A stretch of DNA of 64,000 bases from CAYRES01 sp964423425 (GCA_964423425.1 CAYRES010000002.1:124001-188000), one strand, 5' to 3'. Counted from the stretch's first letter, positions 8,531 through 17,791 are shown. The notes: generated by a model from the sequence alone, not told the origin. Made by a program: numbers and translations.

Positions 8531-9020
8531 CTGTTGGGGCCGGCCGGTCTCTGAACCCGGCTGCGAACCGCACAAAGGCAAAGACGTCGGCGAAATTCGA
8601 CACCACTCCGAGCGATACGCGCATAGTGTTCGGTGTCTTACCCGTGGACTGCCGGATGATGCTTCCACGCTGGTCGAAGGTCGGCGGGGCCGGCGTGAAG
8701 AAGCAGGGGGCCATGTCGTCCCGGGTGAGGTGATGGGCCACCTCCCCGTCTCCGGGGTTGCAGAAACAGCCGGTGCGCAGCGATATGGCTTGTTCAACCG
8801 CCTCACTCTGTGCCGCTCCCACCTCATAGGGCTCACCGGCTGGGTCGAGTAACAGAAAGGCGATGGTGGCACCCCGCTCCTCCATGGTCGTGGGGCCGAG
8901 AATACGCACCATCGGACTTCCGTTGGAGTGGTGCAGCCCGATGGTCACCGCCGGCAGTCCCAAGAAATCCGTTGTGCCGTCCTCGAAGCCGGCCGGCCGC
9001 TCCCCCCGGGCGGTGGGCAT
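8520..9020 (-). pseudogene. C-terminal fragment of a class V aminotransferase / Moco-sulfurase-like protein
   Basis: The 166-residue frame matches the C-terminal third of the PLP-dependent cysteine desulfurase domain of molybdenum-cofactor sulfurase-like proteins: FEDGTTDFLGLPAVTIGL, then RTGCFCNPGDGE holding the active-site cysteine loop. The PLP-binding N-terminal two thirds, including the Schiff-base lysine, are missing. Upstream of 9020 on this strand there is only about 220 bases of unrelated sequence before the divergent kinase gene. The remaining frame is clean, so truncation looks recent, or the fragment is kept for some use. Its end overlaps the flavodoxin 3' end by 11 bases on the opposite strand. 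Family assignment is from motif recognition. Confidence 0.6.
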
Positions 9021-9244
9021 CAGTCTTCGGTTCGGTCCTTCCGGACTCGATGATCCATAGACAGGATACCTCGGTTCTCAACGTGCGCTAAACTCCGGGC
9101 TCGCTCCCGCCGATAGAACGAGGAAAGGGACTGTCTGACGGAGGATCGGGTGAGTTCCTTCGTCGTCTCTTGAGATCGGCGCCGGCTGAAGGATGCGCCG
9201 GTGGCTTGGCTCTCTCGAGGGTGGTCCACCCGTCGGGAGGATGG

Positions 9245-11068
9245 ATGCGGAAGCCGACAACGCGCACAGAGGGATGCGACTGTGGGGCCCTTCAAGAGAC
9301 CCTGCCCACCCACCGGCCCGCGCCCGCCTCGGCGGCCCCGTCCGCCCCGCCCACCCACCGCCCCGAGCCCGCCCCGGTAGGAGCGAATGGGGGCGAGCTC
9401 GAAGGCAGATTGAGCCGGGCCGTGAGGCACATCGAGGACGGATTCCTTCTCACCGACGAGCAGGGAGTCGTGGTGGTGTGGAATCCGAAGATGGAGGAGT
9501 TCTTCGGCATCCCGGCCGCAGACGCGCTCGGCAGGCCCCTCTGGGAGCTGCATGCTCGGCTCCTCCCGGGCGACCCCCCTGGCCGTGACAGGGAACGTGT
9601 GGGCCGGGAGAGCCGCGAGGCCATCGAGGCGGCCTTGGCCGGGGAACCTACCCAAGCCGCCATGACGCTCAACCGAGTGGGGGAGGCGCATGTCTCCGAC
9701 GGTAGCAGTCGACGGTCTGTTCAGCTACTGCCTTTCAGCGCCGAGACCGACGGGGGCTTCGTAGTGGGTGCGGTGTGTCGCGATACCACGGCGATGCGGC
9801 GGGAGTTGGCCGAAGAAGCGCGGACCGAACGTCTCACAGCACTGCAGGACCTCGCCCGCGGGGTGGCCCATGATTTCAACAATCTCCTCACCACCATTCT
9901 CGGAAGCGCGGGGAGCGCCCGGGAGGAGCTCCAAGATGTCGCCTGGGATCTCGAGTCGATCCATCGGCACCTGGTGCGGGCCGAAGAGGCGGTCTTGGAG
10001 GCGAGAGGCCTGGTGACCCAACTCCTTCTCTTTGCCCGGGGAGAAGGAACGGAGCTCCGTCCGGTCCGGCTTGCCTCTGTCGTTCGCCAGCAGATGGACC
10101 TGGTCTTGAGCGGCACCGAGGTGCAGGGCGGTGTGCCGGTACGCAGCGTGCTCGAGGATCCCCCTGACCTGTGGGAGGTACGGGGCGACCCCGATCAGCT
10201 GGCCCAGGTGGTCCGCAACCTCATCCTCAATGCGGCCCAGGCGGCGTCGCCCGTGGGCGGGGAGGTGCGGGTGTCACTTCGGAATGTGGATGAGTCTCCG
10301 GGAGAGCCTCGTGTGGAGCTCGAGGTCGCGGACGACGGCCCAGGCATTCCGGAGGCGCTTTCTGAACGCATCTTCGATCCCTTCTTCAGCACCAAGGCGG
10401 ACGGGACAGGGCTTGGCCTCAGCGTGGTATGCAGTGTGGTGGCGAGGCACGGGGGAACCATGACTGCTGAGAATCGATCCGAAGGCGGCGCCTGCTTCAC
10501 TGTGACGCTCCCTGCAGTGGCGGGAAGGCCGGAGGATGAAGAGCGGGGAGTCGACGGGATACCCGAGCGAAGAGGGCAATCCCGGGACAACGCTGAGCCC
10601 ATGGATTGGCCTCAAGTGGTGAAGTTCCGCGGACGGCGGGTGCTCGTGGTGGAGGATGAACCCACGGTGCGCGCGGTGGTCACGCGCATGTTGCGGTCGC
10701 TCGGATTCCAGGTGACCTCTGCGGGATCACCGAGTGAAGCCGTCGAACTCGTCGGCAGGGGGCGGAGTGCCTGGAAACACGGAGACGGGACGGAGGGGAA
10801 TGCGAAAGAGGCACTCGCCTTTGATCTGGTGCTCACCGATCTCCGCCTGGGAGTAGATGGGGACGGTCTCGACGTGGTCACGTTCGTGCGGGACGTGCAT
10901 CCGAAGATACCGGTGCTCATCACGAGCGGCACCCTGGGCGCAGGCGTGGCGGGTGCCGCGGCTGGGCTCGATCTCGCACCCGAGCTGGCTCGGGGCACGG
11001 TTCTCCTCGGCAAACCCTACACGTTCGACGAGCTCAGCACCGCCGTGTGGGACCTCCTGGGTGGGTAG
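9245..11068 (+). CDS. PAS-domain hybrid histidine kinase with C-terminal receiver
   Basis: The 607-residue product has a Pro/Ala-rich N-terminal region (about residues 15-55), one PAS domain (about 60-190), a HisKA helix with GVAHDFNNLL (histidine at about 209), and an ATPase domain with NLILNAAQA, DDGPGIPE and GTGLGLSVV. The receiver domain starts at VLVVEDEPTV and has its acceptor aspartate in VLTDLRLG. The receiver carries an unusual charged insertion of about 20 residues (GRGRSAWKHGDGTEGN) between its second helix and third strand. ATG at 9245 is chosen because GGGAGG lies four bases upstream; a TTG at 9170 is weaker. It is followed directly by the HATPase/GNAT gene, so the two probably form one signalling unit. 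Confidence 0.88.
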   Translation: MRKPTTRTEGCDCGALQETLPTHRPAPASAAPSAPPTHRPEPAPVGANGGELEGRLSRAVRHIEDGFLLTDEQGVVVVWNPKMEEFFGIPAADALGRPLWELHARLLPGDPPGRDRERVGRESREAIEAALAGEPTQAAMTLNRVGEAHVSDGSSRRSVQLLPFSAETDGGFVVGAVCRDTTAMRRELAEEARTERLTALQDLARGVAHDFNNLLTTILGSAGSAREELQDVAWDLESIHRHLVRAEEAVLEARGLVTQLLLFARGEGTELRPVRLASVVRQQMDLVLSGTEVQGGVPVRSVLEDPPDLWEVRGDPDQLAQVVRNLILNAAQAASPVGGEVRVSLRNVDESPGEPRVELEVADDGPGIPEALSERIFDPFFSTKADGTGLGLSVVCSVVARHGGTMTAENRSEGGACFTVTLPAVAGRPEDEERGVDGIPERRGQSRDNAEPMDWPQVVKFRGRRVLVVEDEPTVRAVVTRMLRSLGFQVTSAGSPSEAVELVGRGRSAWKHGDGTEGNAKEALAFDLVLTDLRLGVDGDGLDVVTFVRDVHPKIPVLITSGTLGAGVAGAAAGLDLAPELARGTVLLGKPYTFDELSTAVWDLLGG

Positions 11069-11079
11069 ATGTGGAGCGG

Positions 11080-12687
11080 GTGACTGAGAGTGAAGGCCGC
11101 GTGAGGGCGGCGCAGGTGGAGTACGATCCGGCACGGTGCACGCTCACGGTGCCGAACGATCTAGCCTTTCTGCCCATGGTCCAGGCTTTCGTTCGCAATT
11201 ATGTCTCCTGGCTGGGTTTTCCTCCCGAGGAGCAGGCCCGTTTCGACCTGCTCGTCGAAGAGGAGGTGACCAACGTCATCGAGGGGGCGTTCGCTCCCGG
11301 TGAACGAGCCGAGTTTGCCGTGTCCTGTGAGCGGGTGGCCGGCGGAGTGCGTCTCACGGTTCACGACGAGGGGATGCCGCACGATCCCTCCCTGGTTGCC
11401 GACTACGATCCTTCGGCTGACCTTGACAGCCGGAGCGAGACCGGACTCGGCAGTTTCCTCCTGCGAAGCTTCGCCGACGAGGTGGAGTTCCACAACCTGG
11501 GCAGCAAGGGCAAGCAGACCGTCATCGTGAAGTACCTGGCGGGGGAGTCCGTGGCCGACGGATCTGTGTGGGGTCCGCCGGTGTCTCTGGGACCGCCGAA
11601 GACCGTTCCGGTGGAGGGACGCGCCGGGATAGAGATCGTGCCGATGAAGCCCGAGCAGGCCGTGGAAGTGGCTCGTTGCATCTACGACTCCTACCGGTAC
11701 ACGTATGTCAACGAGCAGATGTACTACCCAGATCGTATCGCGGCGTTGAACGTCTCCGGCGACATCTACTCCGCGGTGGCAGTGGCTCTGGACGGTGAGG
11801 TGGCGGGTCACGCGGCTTTGGTCTTCTCTCCTGAGGATCCGGGGGTGGCCGACCTGGCTCTCGCCGCCACGAAGGCCAAGTTCCGTGGCCAGTCGATCGC
11901 GAGCCGGTTGGGCAAGTTCCTCGACGGGGAGGCGCTCGCCCGGGGCCTCGCAGGCCTCTTCATCGAGGAAGTCACGGTCCACACCTTCACCCAGAGGTTC
12001 TGCCACAAGATAGGCTTCATCGATTGCGGCTTTCTCCTCGCGTATTCTCCGGTGACGACGTTCAGGGGCATAGACGAGGACAGACGTGCGCGCGGATCGG
12101 TCATCATCGGTTTCAAGTATCTCTCGCCGCCGGTCCCACTCAGACTCTATGCGCCCGCCCGTCAGCGCGAGGTGATCTCGCAACTCTATGCGGATATGGG
12201 GGTCAGCGTTGAGATGGTGCCGTCCCCCGCCGAGGGCATCAGCCAAGAAGAGCCGGGCCGGGGTGAGCCGCTGGGCCGCGGTGAGTCACCACGCCGGCGT
12301 GAGCCGCTGGGCCGCGGTGAGCCCGTGCTCATGACCACGGTCAACCTCAGGCGGGCGGTTGCCACCATTCGCATCCCCGCGTACGGCGAAGGCTTGAAGG
12401 CAAAGCTCCGCCGCGAACTTCACCGGGTACTGCGCGAGGAGGTCCGGGTGGTGGTGGTATTCCTCGATCTCCTCCGGCCGGGAACCCCCTGGGTGGCGGA
12501 CATGCTCGAGAACATGGGGTTCCTCTTCACGGGCATACGGCCGGGGGGTGGCGTCTCGGAGTGGGCGGTGTACGAGTTCTTCCACGGAGTCATCATCGAC
12601 TACGACGGTATCCAGGTGGAGTTGGAGTCGACCCGTCGCCTCCTCGACTACATAAGGCGGCACGACCCGCACGCGGCGGACGTGTAG
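11080..12687 (+). CDS. RsbW-like HATPase fused to a GNAT acetyltransferase domain
   Basis: The product of about 535 residues begins with a serine-kinase/anti-sigma-type ATPase fold (about residues 15-150): LLVEEEVTNVIEGAF is the N box and VHDEGMPHD the G1 box, followed by TGLGSFLLRSFADEV. A GNAT-like domain follows (about 180-320) with YDSYRYTYVNEQMYYP and KFRGQSIASRLGKFL, the acetyl-CoA loop. A low-complexity Gly/Arg/Glu/Pro linker (about 395-420) joins a C-terminal alpha/beta domain of about 110 residues that I cannot name. GTG at 11080 is chosen; 11071 and 11101 are also possible. It follows the hybrid kinase gene by 11 bases. A role in partner-switching control is likely but inferred. Confidence 0.78.
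   Translation: MTESEGRVRAAQVEYDPARCTLTVPNDLAFLPMVQAFVRNYVSWLGFPPEEQARFDLLVEEEVTNVIEGAFAPGERAEFAVSCERVAGGVRLTVHDEGMPHDPSLVADYDPSADLDSRSETGLGSFLLRSFADEVEFHNLGSKGKQTVIVKYLAGESVADGSVWGPPVSLGPPKTVPVEGRAGIEIVPMKPEQAVEVARCIYDSYRYTYVNEQMYYPDRIAALNVSGDIYSAVAVALDGEVAGHAALVFSPEDPGVADLALAATKAKFRGQSIASRLGKFLDGEALARGLAGLFIEEVTVHTFTQRFCHKIGFIDCGFLLAYSPVTTFRGIDEDRRARGSVIIGFKYLSPPVPLRLYAPARQREVISQLYADMGVSVEMVPSPAEGISQEEPGRGEPLGRGESPRRREPLGRGEPVLMTTVNLRRAVATIRIPAYGEGLKAKLRRELHRVLREEVRVVVVFLDLLRPGTPWVADMLENMGFLFTGIRPGGGVSEWAVYEFFHGVIIDYDGIQVELESTRRLLDYIRRHDPHAADV
12265..12321 (+). repeat. Imperfect direct repeats encoding a Gly-Arg-Glu-Pro linker
   Basis: GTGAGCCGCTGGGCCGCGGT occurs near 12265 and again near 12299, with a diverged copy between. 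They encode repeated units like GEPLGRGE in the linker of the HATPase/GNAT protein. The units keep the reading frame, so length variation by slippage is possible. Confidence 0.6.
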
Positions 12688-12730
12688 GCGGGAGCGGCGT
12701 GTGTCCGGCACTCGGTGCTCACGACTCGTG

Positions 12731-13423
12731 CTAGAACTCCGAGTAGTGCTCTTTCATGCATGTGGGGCAGATGGAGTGGGTGAAGTCGGCGTGAGGATGG
12801 TCAACCAAGTACTCCTCGATGGGGTGCCACGCGCCTCCTTCATCCCGGAGGCTCTTGCAGTGTGAGCAGATGGCCACCAAGCCGCGCAAAGCCTGTAGTT
12901 CGCCCAGGTAGTCAGACAGGCGCCGGTGTTCATCACCGAGGATCTGGTTCACGTGGACCATCTCGAGTTCGGACTCGATGAGATCGCGCATCTTGGCAAG
13001 GAGGGCTTCGTACCGTGCCGAGTATCCGTTCGGCCTGTTGTCGAGCACGCAGATGGTGCCGAAGGGCTCACCGTCGGGGAGCATGATGGGCAGGCCGAGG
13101 TACGAGATCATACCCAGCTCGATGTCCGGATTGTGATCCCACCCGGGGTCTAAGCGTGCGTCCGGCAGGAGCAGCTTCTCTTTGGTCTTGAGCACCGTCT
13201 CGCAGTACAGACCCGATCCCCACACGTGCTCGGAGTCTCCCGCCACGTAGGGGTTGCTCTCGTTCCTGCTGGCCACGAACACCTCGATGTCAGGGTCGTG
13301 TACGTGCATGATGAGTGCGGCGGGCACATCGATGAGGTCGACCAGCAGGTCGACGATATCCTGCCAGCTGTCGAGTATATGGGAGGGAATGGTGAGGCCA
13401 TGAGGCCCGCCGTCGTGGCGCAC
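12731..13423 (-). CDS. GAF-domain protein with C-terminal CxxC/CxxC zinc-like module
   Basis: The 230-residue product has a GAF domain (about residues 10-150; features SYLGLPIMLPDGEPFGTICV and WGSGLYCETVL), a short helical linker, and a C-terminal module with cysteine pairs C186/C189 (CSHC) and C219/C222 (CPTC), joined by a segment with WHPIEEYL. As I recall, that module also follows PAS, GAF or receiver domains in many bacterial signalling proteins and probably binds zinc. There is no output enzyme domain. GTG at 13423 follows a purine-rich GAAGGGGAAGA; the open frame further upstream to 13543 looks non-coding. It is convergent with the HATPase/GNAT gene and divergent from the amidase gene. 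Ligand unknown. Confidence 0.78.
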   Translation of the reverse strand: MRHDGGPHGLTIPSHILDSWQDIVDLLVDLIDVPAALIMHVHDPDIEVFVASRNESNPYVAGDSEHVWGSGLYCETVLKTKEKLLLPDARLDPGWDHNPDIELGMISYLGLPIMLPDGEPFGTICVLDNRPNGYSARYEALLAKMRDLIESELEMVHVNQILGDEHRRLSDYLGELQALRGLVAICSHCKSLRDEGGAWHPIEEYLVDHPHADFTHSICPTCMKEHYSEF

Positions 13424-13529
13424 GCCGTCTTCCCCTTCACCCGTGAATAGCCCTCTCGCTTCCACACTAGCACAACCTGTGGCGCAAGCCTCAGCTGGTG
13501 GCGACCACGGTGGGCTACGCGAGCACGCG

Positions 13530-13535
13530 TATACT
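13530..13535 (+). promoter_or_regulatory. -10 element of a probable leaderless promoter
   Basis: TATACT lies seven bases before the ATG at 13543, and no Shine-Dalgarno sequence precedes that ATG. This is the layout expected when transcription starts at the start codon. The -35 region is poor. Confidence 0.45.
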
Positions 13536-13542
13536 GCCCGCA

Positions 13543-14364
13543 ATGGACTCCGGGATGGTGCGCATCGCTCTGGTACAGGTGGGCCTCGATGACGGCGAGG
13601 CGGCGGCCGCTCGCCGTGAACGGGTATGGACGTGGGTGGCGCACTCGTGTGAGGGGGCCGATATGGTCGTGCTCCCCGAGCTCTGGGTGACGGGGTTCTT
13701 CCACTTCGACCGCTACCCTGAGGAGGCGGAGCCCCTGCACGGGCCGTTTGTGGAGCAGGCGGGTACGGTGGCGCGGAAGCTCGGCTGTGCGCTTCACGCC
13801 GGAAGCTTCGTGGAGCGACGCCCCGACGGATCCCTCGCCAACACCAGTGTGCTGCTTCAGCCCGATGGGTCAGTGGCAGCCGTCTATCGCAAGATACACC
13901 TCTTCGGCTTCGACTCCGAGGAGAAACGCCTGCTACGGCCGGGCAGGGAGCGGGTGTGTGCCGGCGCTCCCCCGGGTACGCGCGCCCGCGGGCTGGGCCG
14001 GCTGGGCATGGCCACCTGCTACGACGTGCGTTTTCCAGAACAGTTCCGGGAGCTCCTCGATGCGGGTGTGGAGACGTACGTGGTGCCCGCCGCCTGGCCT
14101 GCCGCGCGCATCGAGCATTGGCGGCTCCTGACCCAGGCCCGCGCGCTCGAGAACCAGGCTGTGTTTCTCGGATGTAACGCGAGCGGTGTGTGTGCGGGCA
14201 ACCGGGTGGGGGGCAGGAGCCTGGTCTGCGACCCCTGGGGTGTGGTGCGGGCTCTGGCGGGGGAGGGGGAGCAGCTCCTGTGGGCCGAGGTGCCGATGTC
14301 GGCAGCCGCTGCGGCGCGCGGCCTGTTTCCGGCGGTGAGTGACCGAGGCGCAGCCGATTCCTAG
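13543..14364 (+). CDS. Carbon-nitrogen hydrolase (nitrilase superfamily amidase)
   Basis: The 273-residue product has the Glu-Lys-Cys catalytic triad of the family: E46 in LPELWVTG, K117 in YRKIHLFG and C159 in TCYDVRFPE. The length is normal. The CYDVRFPE variant is typical of the omega-amidase and related small-amide hydrolases, so it probably hydrolyses a small carboxamide in the cytoplasm. The substrate is not fixed by sequence. The start is ATG at 13543, seven bases after a TATACT element; an ATG at 13555 is the alternative. It is transcribed alone, divergent from the GAF gene and convergent with the MFS pair. Confidence 0.88.
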   Translation: MDSGMVRIALVQVGLDDGEAAAARRERVWTWVAHSCEGADMVVLPELWVTGFFHFDRYPEEAEPLHGPFVEQAGTVARKLGCALHAGSFVERRPDGSLANTSVLLQPDGSVAAVYRKIHLFGFDSEEKRLLRPGRERVCAGAPPGTRARGLGRLGMATCYDVRFPEQFRELLDAGVETYVVPAAWPAARIEHWRLLTQARALENQAVFLGCNASGVCAGNRVGGRSLVCDPWGVVRALAGEGEQLLWAEVPMSAAAAARGLFPAVSDRGAADS

Positions 14365-14433
14365 CCGGAACGGCCGGTTCCCCCGAGGCGCAGTAGGGCC
14401 TCCCCGGCTCGTTGCCCGCCTGCGCGGTAGTCC

Positions 14434-16140
14434 TCAGTCTTCGTCATGTGGCTTGCCCGGGGTCCCGGTCCATCCCGCGGCCCCGGCCGACGGCCGCTCC
14501 GACCCGAGCATGGTGAGCACGACGCCCACGAGGAGGCAGAGGGCAAGCCCGACGGCAAAGGCACTGCGGGCGGCGCCGGCGCTGAGTTCGTGGAGTGCCG
14601 GCGCATCCCCGGAGCCGAGGGCTTCAGAGGAAGCGGTGAGTCGCGCCGCTGTCTCGAAAGCCGCCACGCCGAGTGCGAGACCCAACAGAGACGAGGTGTG
14701 GACCAGCCGCTCTCGAGTTGTGGGCGCGAGGGAGGTGGAGCCGGGAAACCGAAGGAAGCGCACCGCGGGAGCGAAGAGGCCTCCGGCCACGCCGACCAGG
14801 ACCATCGCCGCGAGAGTCAGAGCCAGGGCGGCTGCGAAGGGTTCGGGTAGAGGAGTGAGGAATACCGCTGCCACGATGAAGCCCCCCGCAGCGAGGAAGG
14901 CGGCGAGGAGGCACAGGCGCCGGACGGCGCCTGTGCCTCCCGCTTCACGCGAGCGGCCGGCTCGTAGCCGTGCGAATCGTTCGGCCGGTGCCTGCGAGGC
15001 GGCGTGGACTGCAACGACGAGGCCCGACAGCCAGGCCGCGGCGCCCAGCGTGTGCTCGACGAAGAAGGGCAAGATGAACAGCACGCCGCCGAGAGCCGCG
15101 CAGAAGAGGAGGCAGGCGGCCAGCGTGTCGGCCGGCCCGCGGCCTCGGAGCGCTTTCAGGTCGAAGAGCGGCTCGGGGTGCCGGCGCTCCCGGCGCACGA
15201 AGGCGAAGGCGAAGAGGGGTATGGCACCCACGCCGATGAGCACGGCGGCTGAGGTCCAACCCATTGATTGGCCTTGCTGAATGACGAAAACGAGTGCTAT
15301 GCAGAGTGCGAAGAGGTGGAAGGCTCCCCACCCATCGTATGACTGTCCCGTCCAGCTCTGGATGGGAGGGGTGAGCTCAGGAGCAGCGAGCCCGGGGTCT
15401 GCAGCCTCCCGTTTCGAGGCACCTTCACCAGGCGGGGAATCGTGCGCCTGCGGAGGTGCAGGTTCCCCGGAAGCCGATCCCGGCTCCTGCCCGCGGCGGG
15501 GAAGCGCCTGAAAACCCAAGACGACTGCGGCAAGCGCGATCGGCACACCGGCGAGAAACACATATCTCCAGCCGCCGAAGGCGGCGATGACCCCCCCGAG
15601 AGCCGCACCCAAGGCGAGTCCGGCGATTGTCGCCCTGCCTTCTGTGCCGACCACGGCCAACCCGCCCGCCGTGCCGGCCACCACCGACCCATCCTCTGTG
15701 CCAATCATGGATGGGCCCGGCCGCAGCGAGGCGGGGCGAGGAGCCGGGCGCAAGGCCGGAGCGAGCACCGCCGACAGAAGCATGGCCGTGCCTGTGCCCT
15801 GCACGACCCGTCCTACGACCAGGTCGGTGAGCCGGGGGGCGAAGAACGCGAGCCCGGCTCCCGCGATGAACACGACAAGCCCCGCCACGTATGTCTTCTT
15901 CACTCCTTGGCGCTCGGCCAGGCGTATGAAGAAGGGCAGGAAGCTCCCCTGCAGAAGCAGGCCCATGACGACGACCCACGATACTCCGTCGCTGCCGGCG
16001 GTGAAGTGCCGGGCGATGGACGGAAGCGCTACCGCCGCGAGGCCGAGGTCGAAAGATGGAAGCAGCGCACCGAGGGCGAGGGTCGCACGCAGCCTCCGGC
16101 CCGGCGTCTCATCCCGAACGTGCGGAGGCTCGTTGTTCAC
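14434..16140 (-). CDS. MFS transporter, drug:H+ antiporter-2-like
   Basis: The 568-residue product is a polytopic inner-membrane protein. The first segment contains LPSFDLGLAAVALPSIARHF, like motif D1 of DHA2-type (14-helix) exporters. The cytoplasmic loop holds RLAERQGVKKTY (motif A-like) and the fourth helix RVVQGTGTAMLLS (motif B). Two long polar insertions rich in Gly/Pro/Ala/Glu (about residues 135-170 and 230-275) are unusual. GTG at 16140 lies seven bases after the stop of the upstream MFS gene, so they form one operon. The substrate is unknown; multidrug or small-molecule efflux is the usual role of the family. Confidence 0.8.
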   Translation of the reverse strand: MNNEPPHVRDETPGRRLRATLALGALLPSFDLGLAAVALPSIARHFTAGSDGVSWVVVMGLLLQGSFLPFFIRLAERQGVKKTYVAGLVVFIAGAGLAFFAPRLTDLVVGRVVQGTGTAMLLSAVLAPALRPAPRPASLRPGPSMIGTEDGSVVAGTAGGLAVVGTEGRATIAGLALGAALGGVIAAFGGWRYVFLAGVPIALAAVVLGFQALPRRGQEPGSASGEPAPPQAHDSPPGEGASKREAADPGLAAPELTPPIQSWTGQSYDGWGAFHLFALCIALVFVIQQGQSMGWTSAAVLIGVGAIPLFAFAFVRRERRHPEPLFDLKALRGRGPADTLAACLLFCAALGGVLFILPFFVEHTLGAAAWLSGLVVAVHAASQAPAERFARLRAGRSREAGGTGAVRRLCLLAAFLAAGGFIVAAVFLTPLPEPFAAALALTLAAMVLVGVAGGLFAPAVRFLRFPGSTSLAPTTRERLVHTSSLLGLALGVAAFETAARLTASSEALGSGDAPALHELSAGAARSAFAVGLALCLLVGVVLTMLGSERPSAGAAGWTGTPGKPHDED

Positions 16141-16147
16141 GGCATCG

Positions 16148-17488
16148 TCAGGGAAGCGGTTCCTCGACGCAATCTGCGCCGGTGGCCGCCGGGCGCAAGG
16201 TACCTGCGCCTATCGCGCCCAGAAGGGCAACGCCCGCGGCCAGCCAGAAGGCCAGCGAGAAGTTGCCTGTGGAATCGGCCAACGCCCCGGCAACGGTGGG
16301 GCCTATCGCCTGCCCGAGCCCGAAGAAGAGGGTGATGAGACCGAGGGCCGCCGGCGCCAGCCGCGGCCCCAATGCATCGCCGCACGTGGCGGCCATGATA
16401 GTGGGAATGCTCCAGGCGGTGAGGCCGAACAGCACGGCCGAGACGACCAACGCGGCCGTGTGGGTGCTACCGGCGAACAGCGCGAATGCGGTGGCTTGGA
16501 GCACATAGACGGCGATGAGCGCCGGCTTGCGCCCGAAGCGGTCGGAGAAAGCACCCCAGATCACCCCACAGAAGAGGCTGAGCCAACCCACCAGCATGAA
16601 CAGCGAACCTGCTGCTTCCTTCGAATACTCAATGTCGGCTATCAACCTCTTGGCGAAGAAGGTCATATAAATGATGTAAGAGAAGCCGTAGGCCAGGTAT
16701 ACGACTCCCAGATGCCACACGGAGGGTGAGCGATATACTTTGTGCCAATCGAGAGTGACCTTGAAGCGGGGACGTGCGCTTTCCGGCTCGCTCGCCTGTG
16801 CACCCTCCTCGGAGGCCGCCGCGGTCTCTACAGTGGAGCCCGGTTCGCCCCCACGCAGGATGAGTGCTTTCTCGTCCGGACGGTTGCGCAGGAGGATGAG
16901 ACCGGCTACGGCCAAGAGCAGCGTGACTCCTCCAAAGATGTACCAGGACACCCTCCAGCCGTTGTCGCCGAAGGCGTTCAGAATACGAGGTACCAGTGGG
17001 CCGGCTATGATGAGGCCCGCCGAGGAGCCTGCGAGCACGATGCCGATGGCCAGCCCCCGCCGCCTGCGATCGAACCAGGCCGGAATGAGGCCCATGGTGG
17101 GAACGTTCACCGCCCCGCCGCCGATACCGGTGAACGTACGCCATATGGCTGCGGTGAGCGGCACGGCGGCCAGACCGGTGAGTAACATGCCCAGCCCGGT
17201 GACGAGCATGCCCACGGTGATGACCACCCGGGGGCCGAAGCGGGTGGCCAGCGCACCGCCGATGGCCGACATGGCCAGGTACCCGATGAGGTTGGCGGTG
17301 GCGAGGGCTCCGGCCTCGGTGTTGTTCATGCCGAGGCCTTCCTGCATGGCCGGGAGCACCATGCCGTAGGCAAATCGTCCCATCCCCACCGCCCCAAAGA
17401 GGCACAGCGTGCCCACGATGAGAATGACCCACGCATACCCCGGCCCTTGGTAGCCCGCAGAGCCCGGACCTTTCGCCCCGTCTTTCAC
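16148..17488 (-). CDS. MFS transporter, monocarboxylate/oxalate-formate antiporter-like
   Basis: The 446-residue product shows about 12 membrane helices, the motif-A loop GGALATRFGPRVV, a large central loop of about 50 residues (rich in Glu/Ala/Ser), and a second-half motif-A repeat GAFSDRFGRKP. The pattern resembles the OFA/monocarboxylate group of the superfamily. An organic-anion substrate is plausible but unproven. GTG at 17488 is chosen because AAGGAGG is seven bases upstream; the frame is open to 17527 but without a ribosome site. It is first in a two-gene minus-strand operon with the second transporter. Confidence 0.82.
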   Translation of the reverse strand: MKDGAKGPGSAGYQGPGYAWVILIVGTLCLFGAVGMGRFAYGMVLPAMQEGLGMNNTEAGALATANLIGYLAMSAIGGALATRFGPRVVITVGMLVTGLGMLLTGLAAVPLTAAIWRTFTGIGGGAVNVPTMGLIPAWFDRRRRGLAIGIVLAGSSAGLIIAGPLVPRILNAFGDNGWRVSWYIFGGVTLLLAVAGLILLRNRPDEKALILRGGEPGSTVETAAASEEGAQASEPESARPRFKVTLDWHKVYRSPSVWHLGVVYLAYGFSYIIYMTFFAKRLIADIEYSKEAAGSLFMLVGWLSLFCGVIWGAFSDRFGRKPALIAVYVLQATAFALFAGSTHTAALVVSAVLFGLTAWSIPTIMAATCGDALGPRLAPAALGLITLFFGLGQAIGPTVAGALADSTGNFSLAFWLAAGVALLGAIGAGTLRPAATGADCVEEPLP

Positions 17489-17791
17489 CTTGACCCTCCT
17501 TTGCGGAACCCCCGCATACGCTACCAAGCCTGGGGCGCGGAGAACAACTGAGCTCCTTCTTCCTCACGTGGCACCGAGCCCCCGCACCGCCGACCTCCTG
17601 CCCCGCCATTATGTGGTGTGCCGTAGGGCTGTCCATGCGGTGCGGTCTTCTTGACCTGCCCCTCGCTTTGCGCCAGAATATGAGTTCGTTGCATCAGCGT
17701 CGAATCCGCCTCCCCCTTGCCTGGGTAGAGGCGCGGGTTCATGCGTTCCTGCCACCCGCTGTTCTGGTACGTTCCGACCGATGCGGAGCAC
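17489..17791. other. Divergent intergenic region with a candidate plus-strand promoter
   Basis: About 300 bases between the MFS operon and the dehydratase gene, with no supported gene. A possible plus-strand promoter is TTGACC (17651-17656), 17 bases, CAGAAT (17674-17679), which would give a leader of about 105 bases. Confidence 0.35.

Noticed and set aside
14339..15280. Plus-strand frame of 313 codons opposite the MFS gene
   Set aside because: Arg/Ala/Pro-rich shadow with no ribosome site. The minus strand encodes clear membrane helices and MFS motifs.
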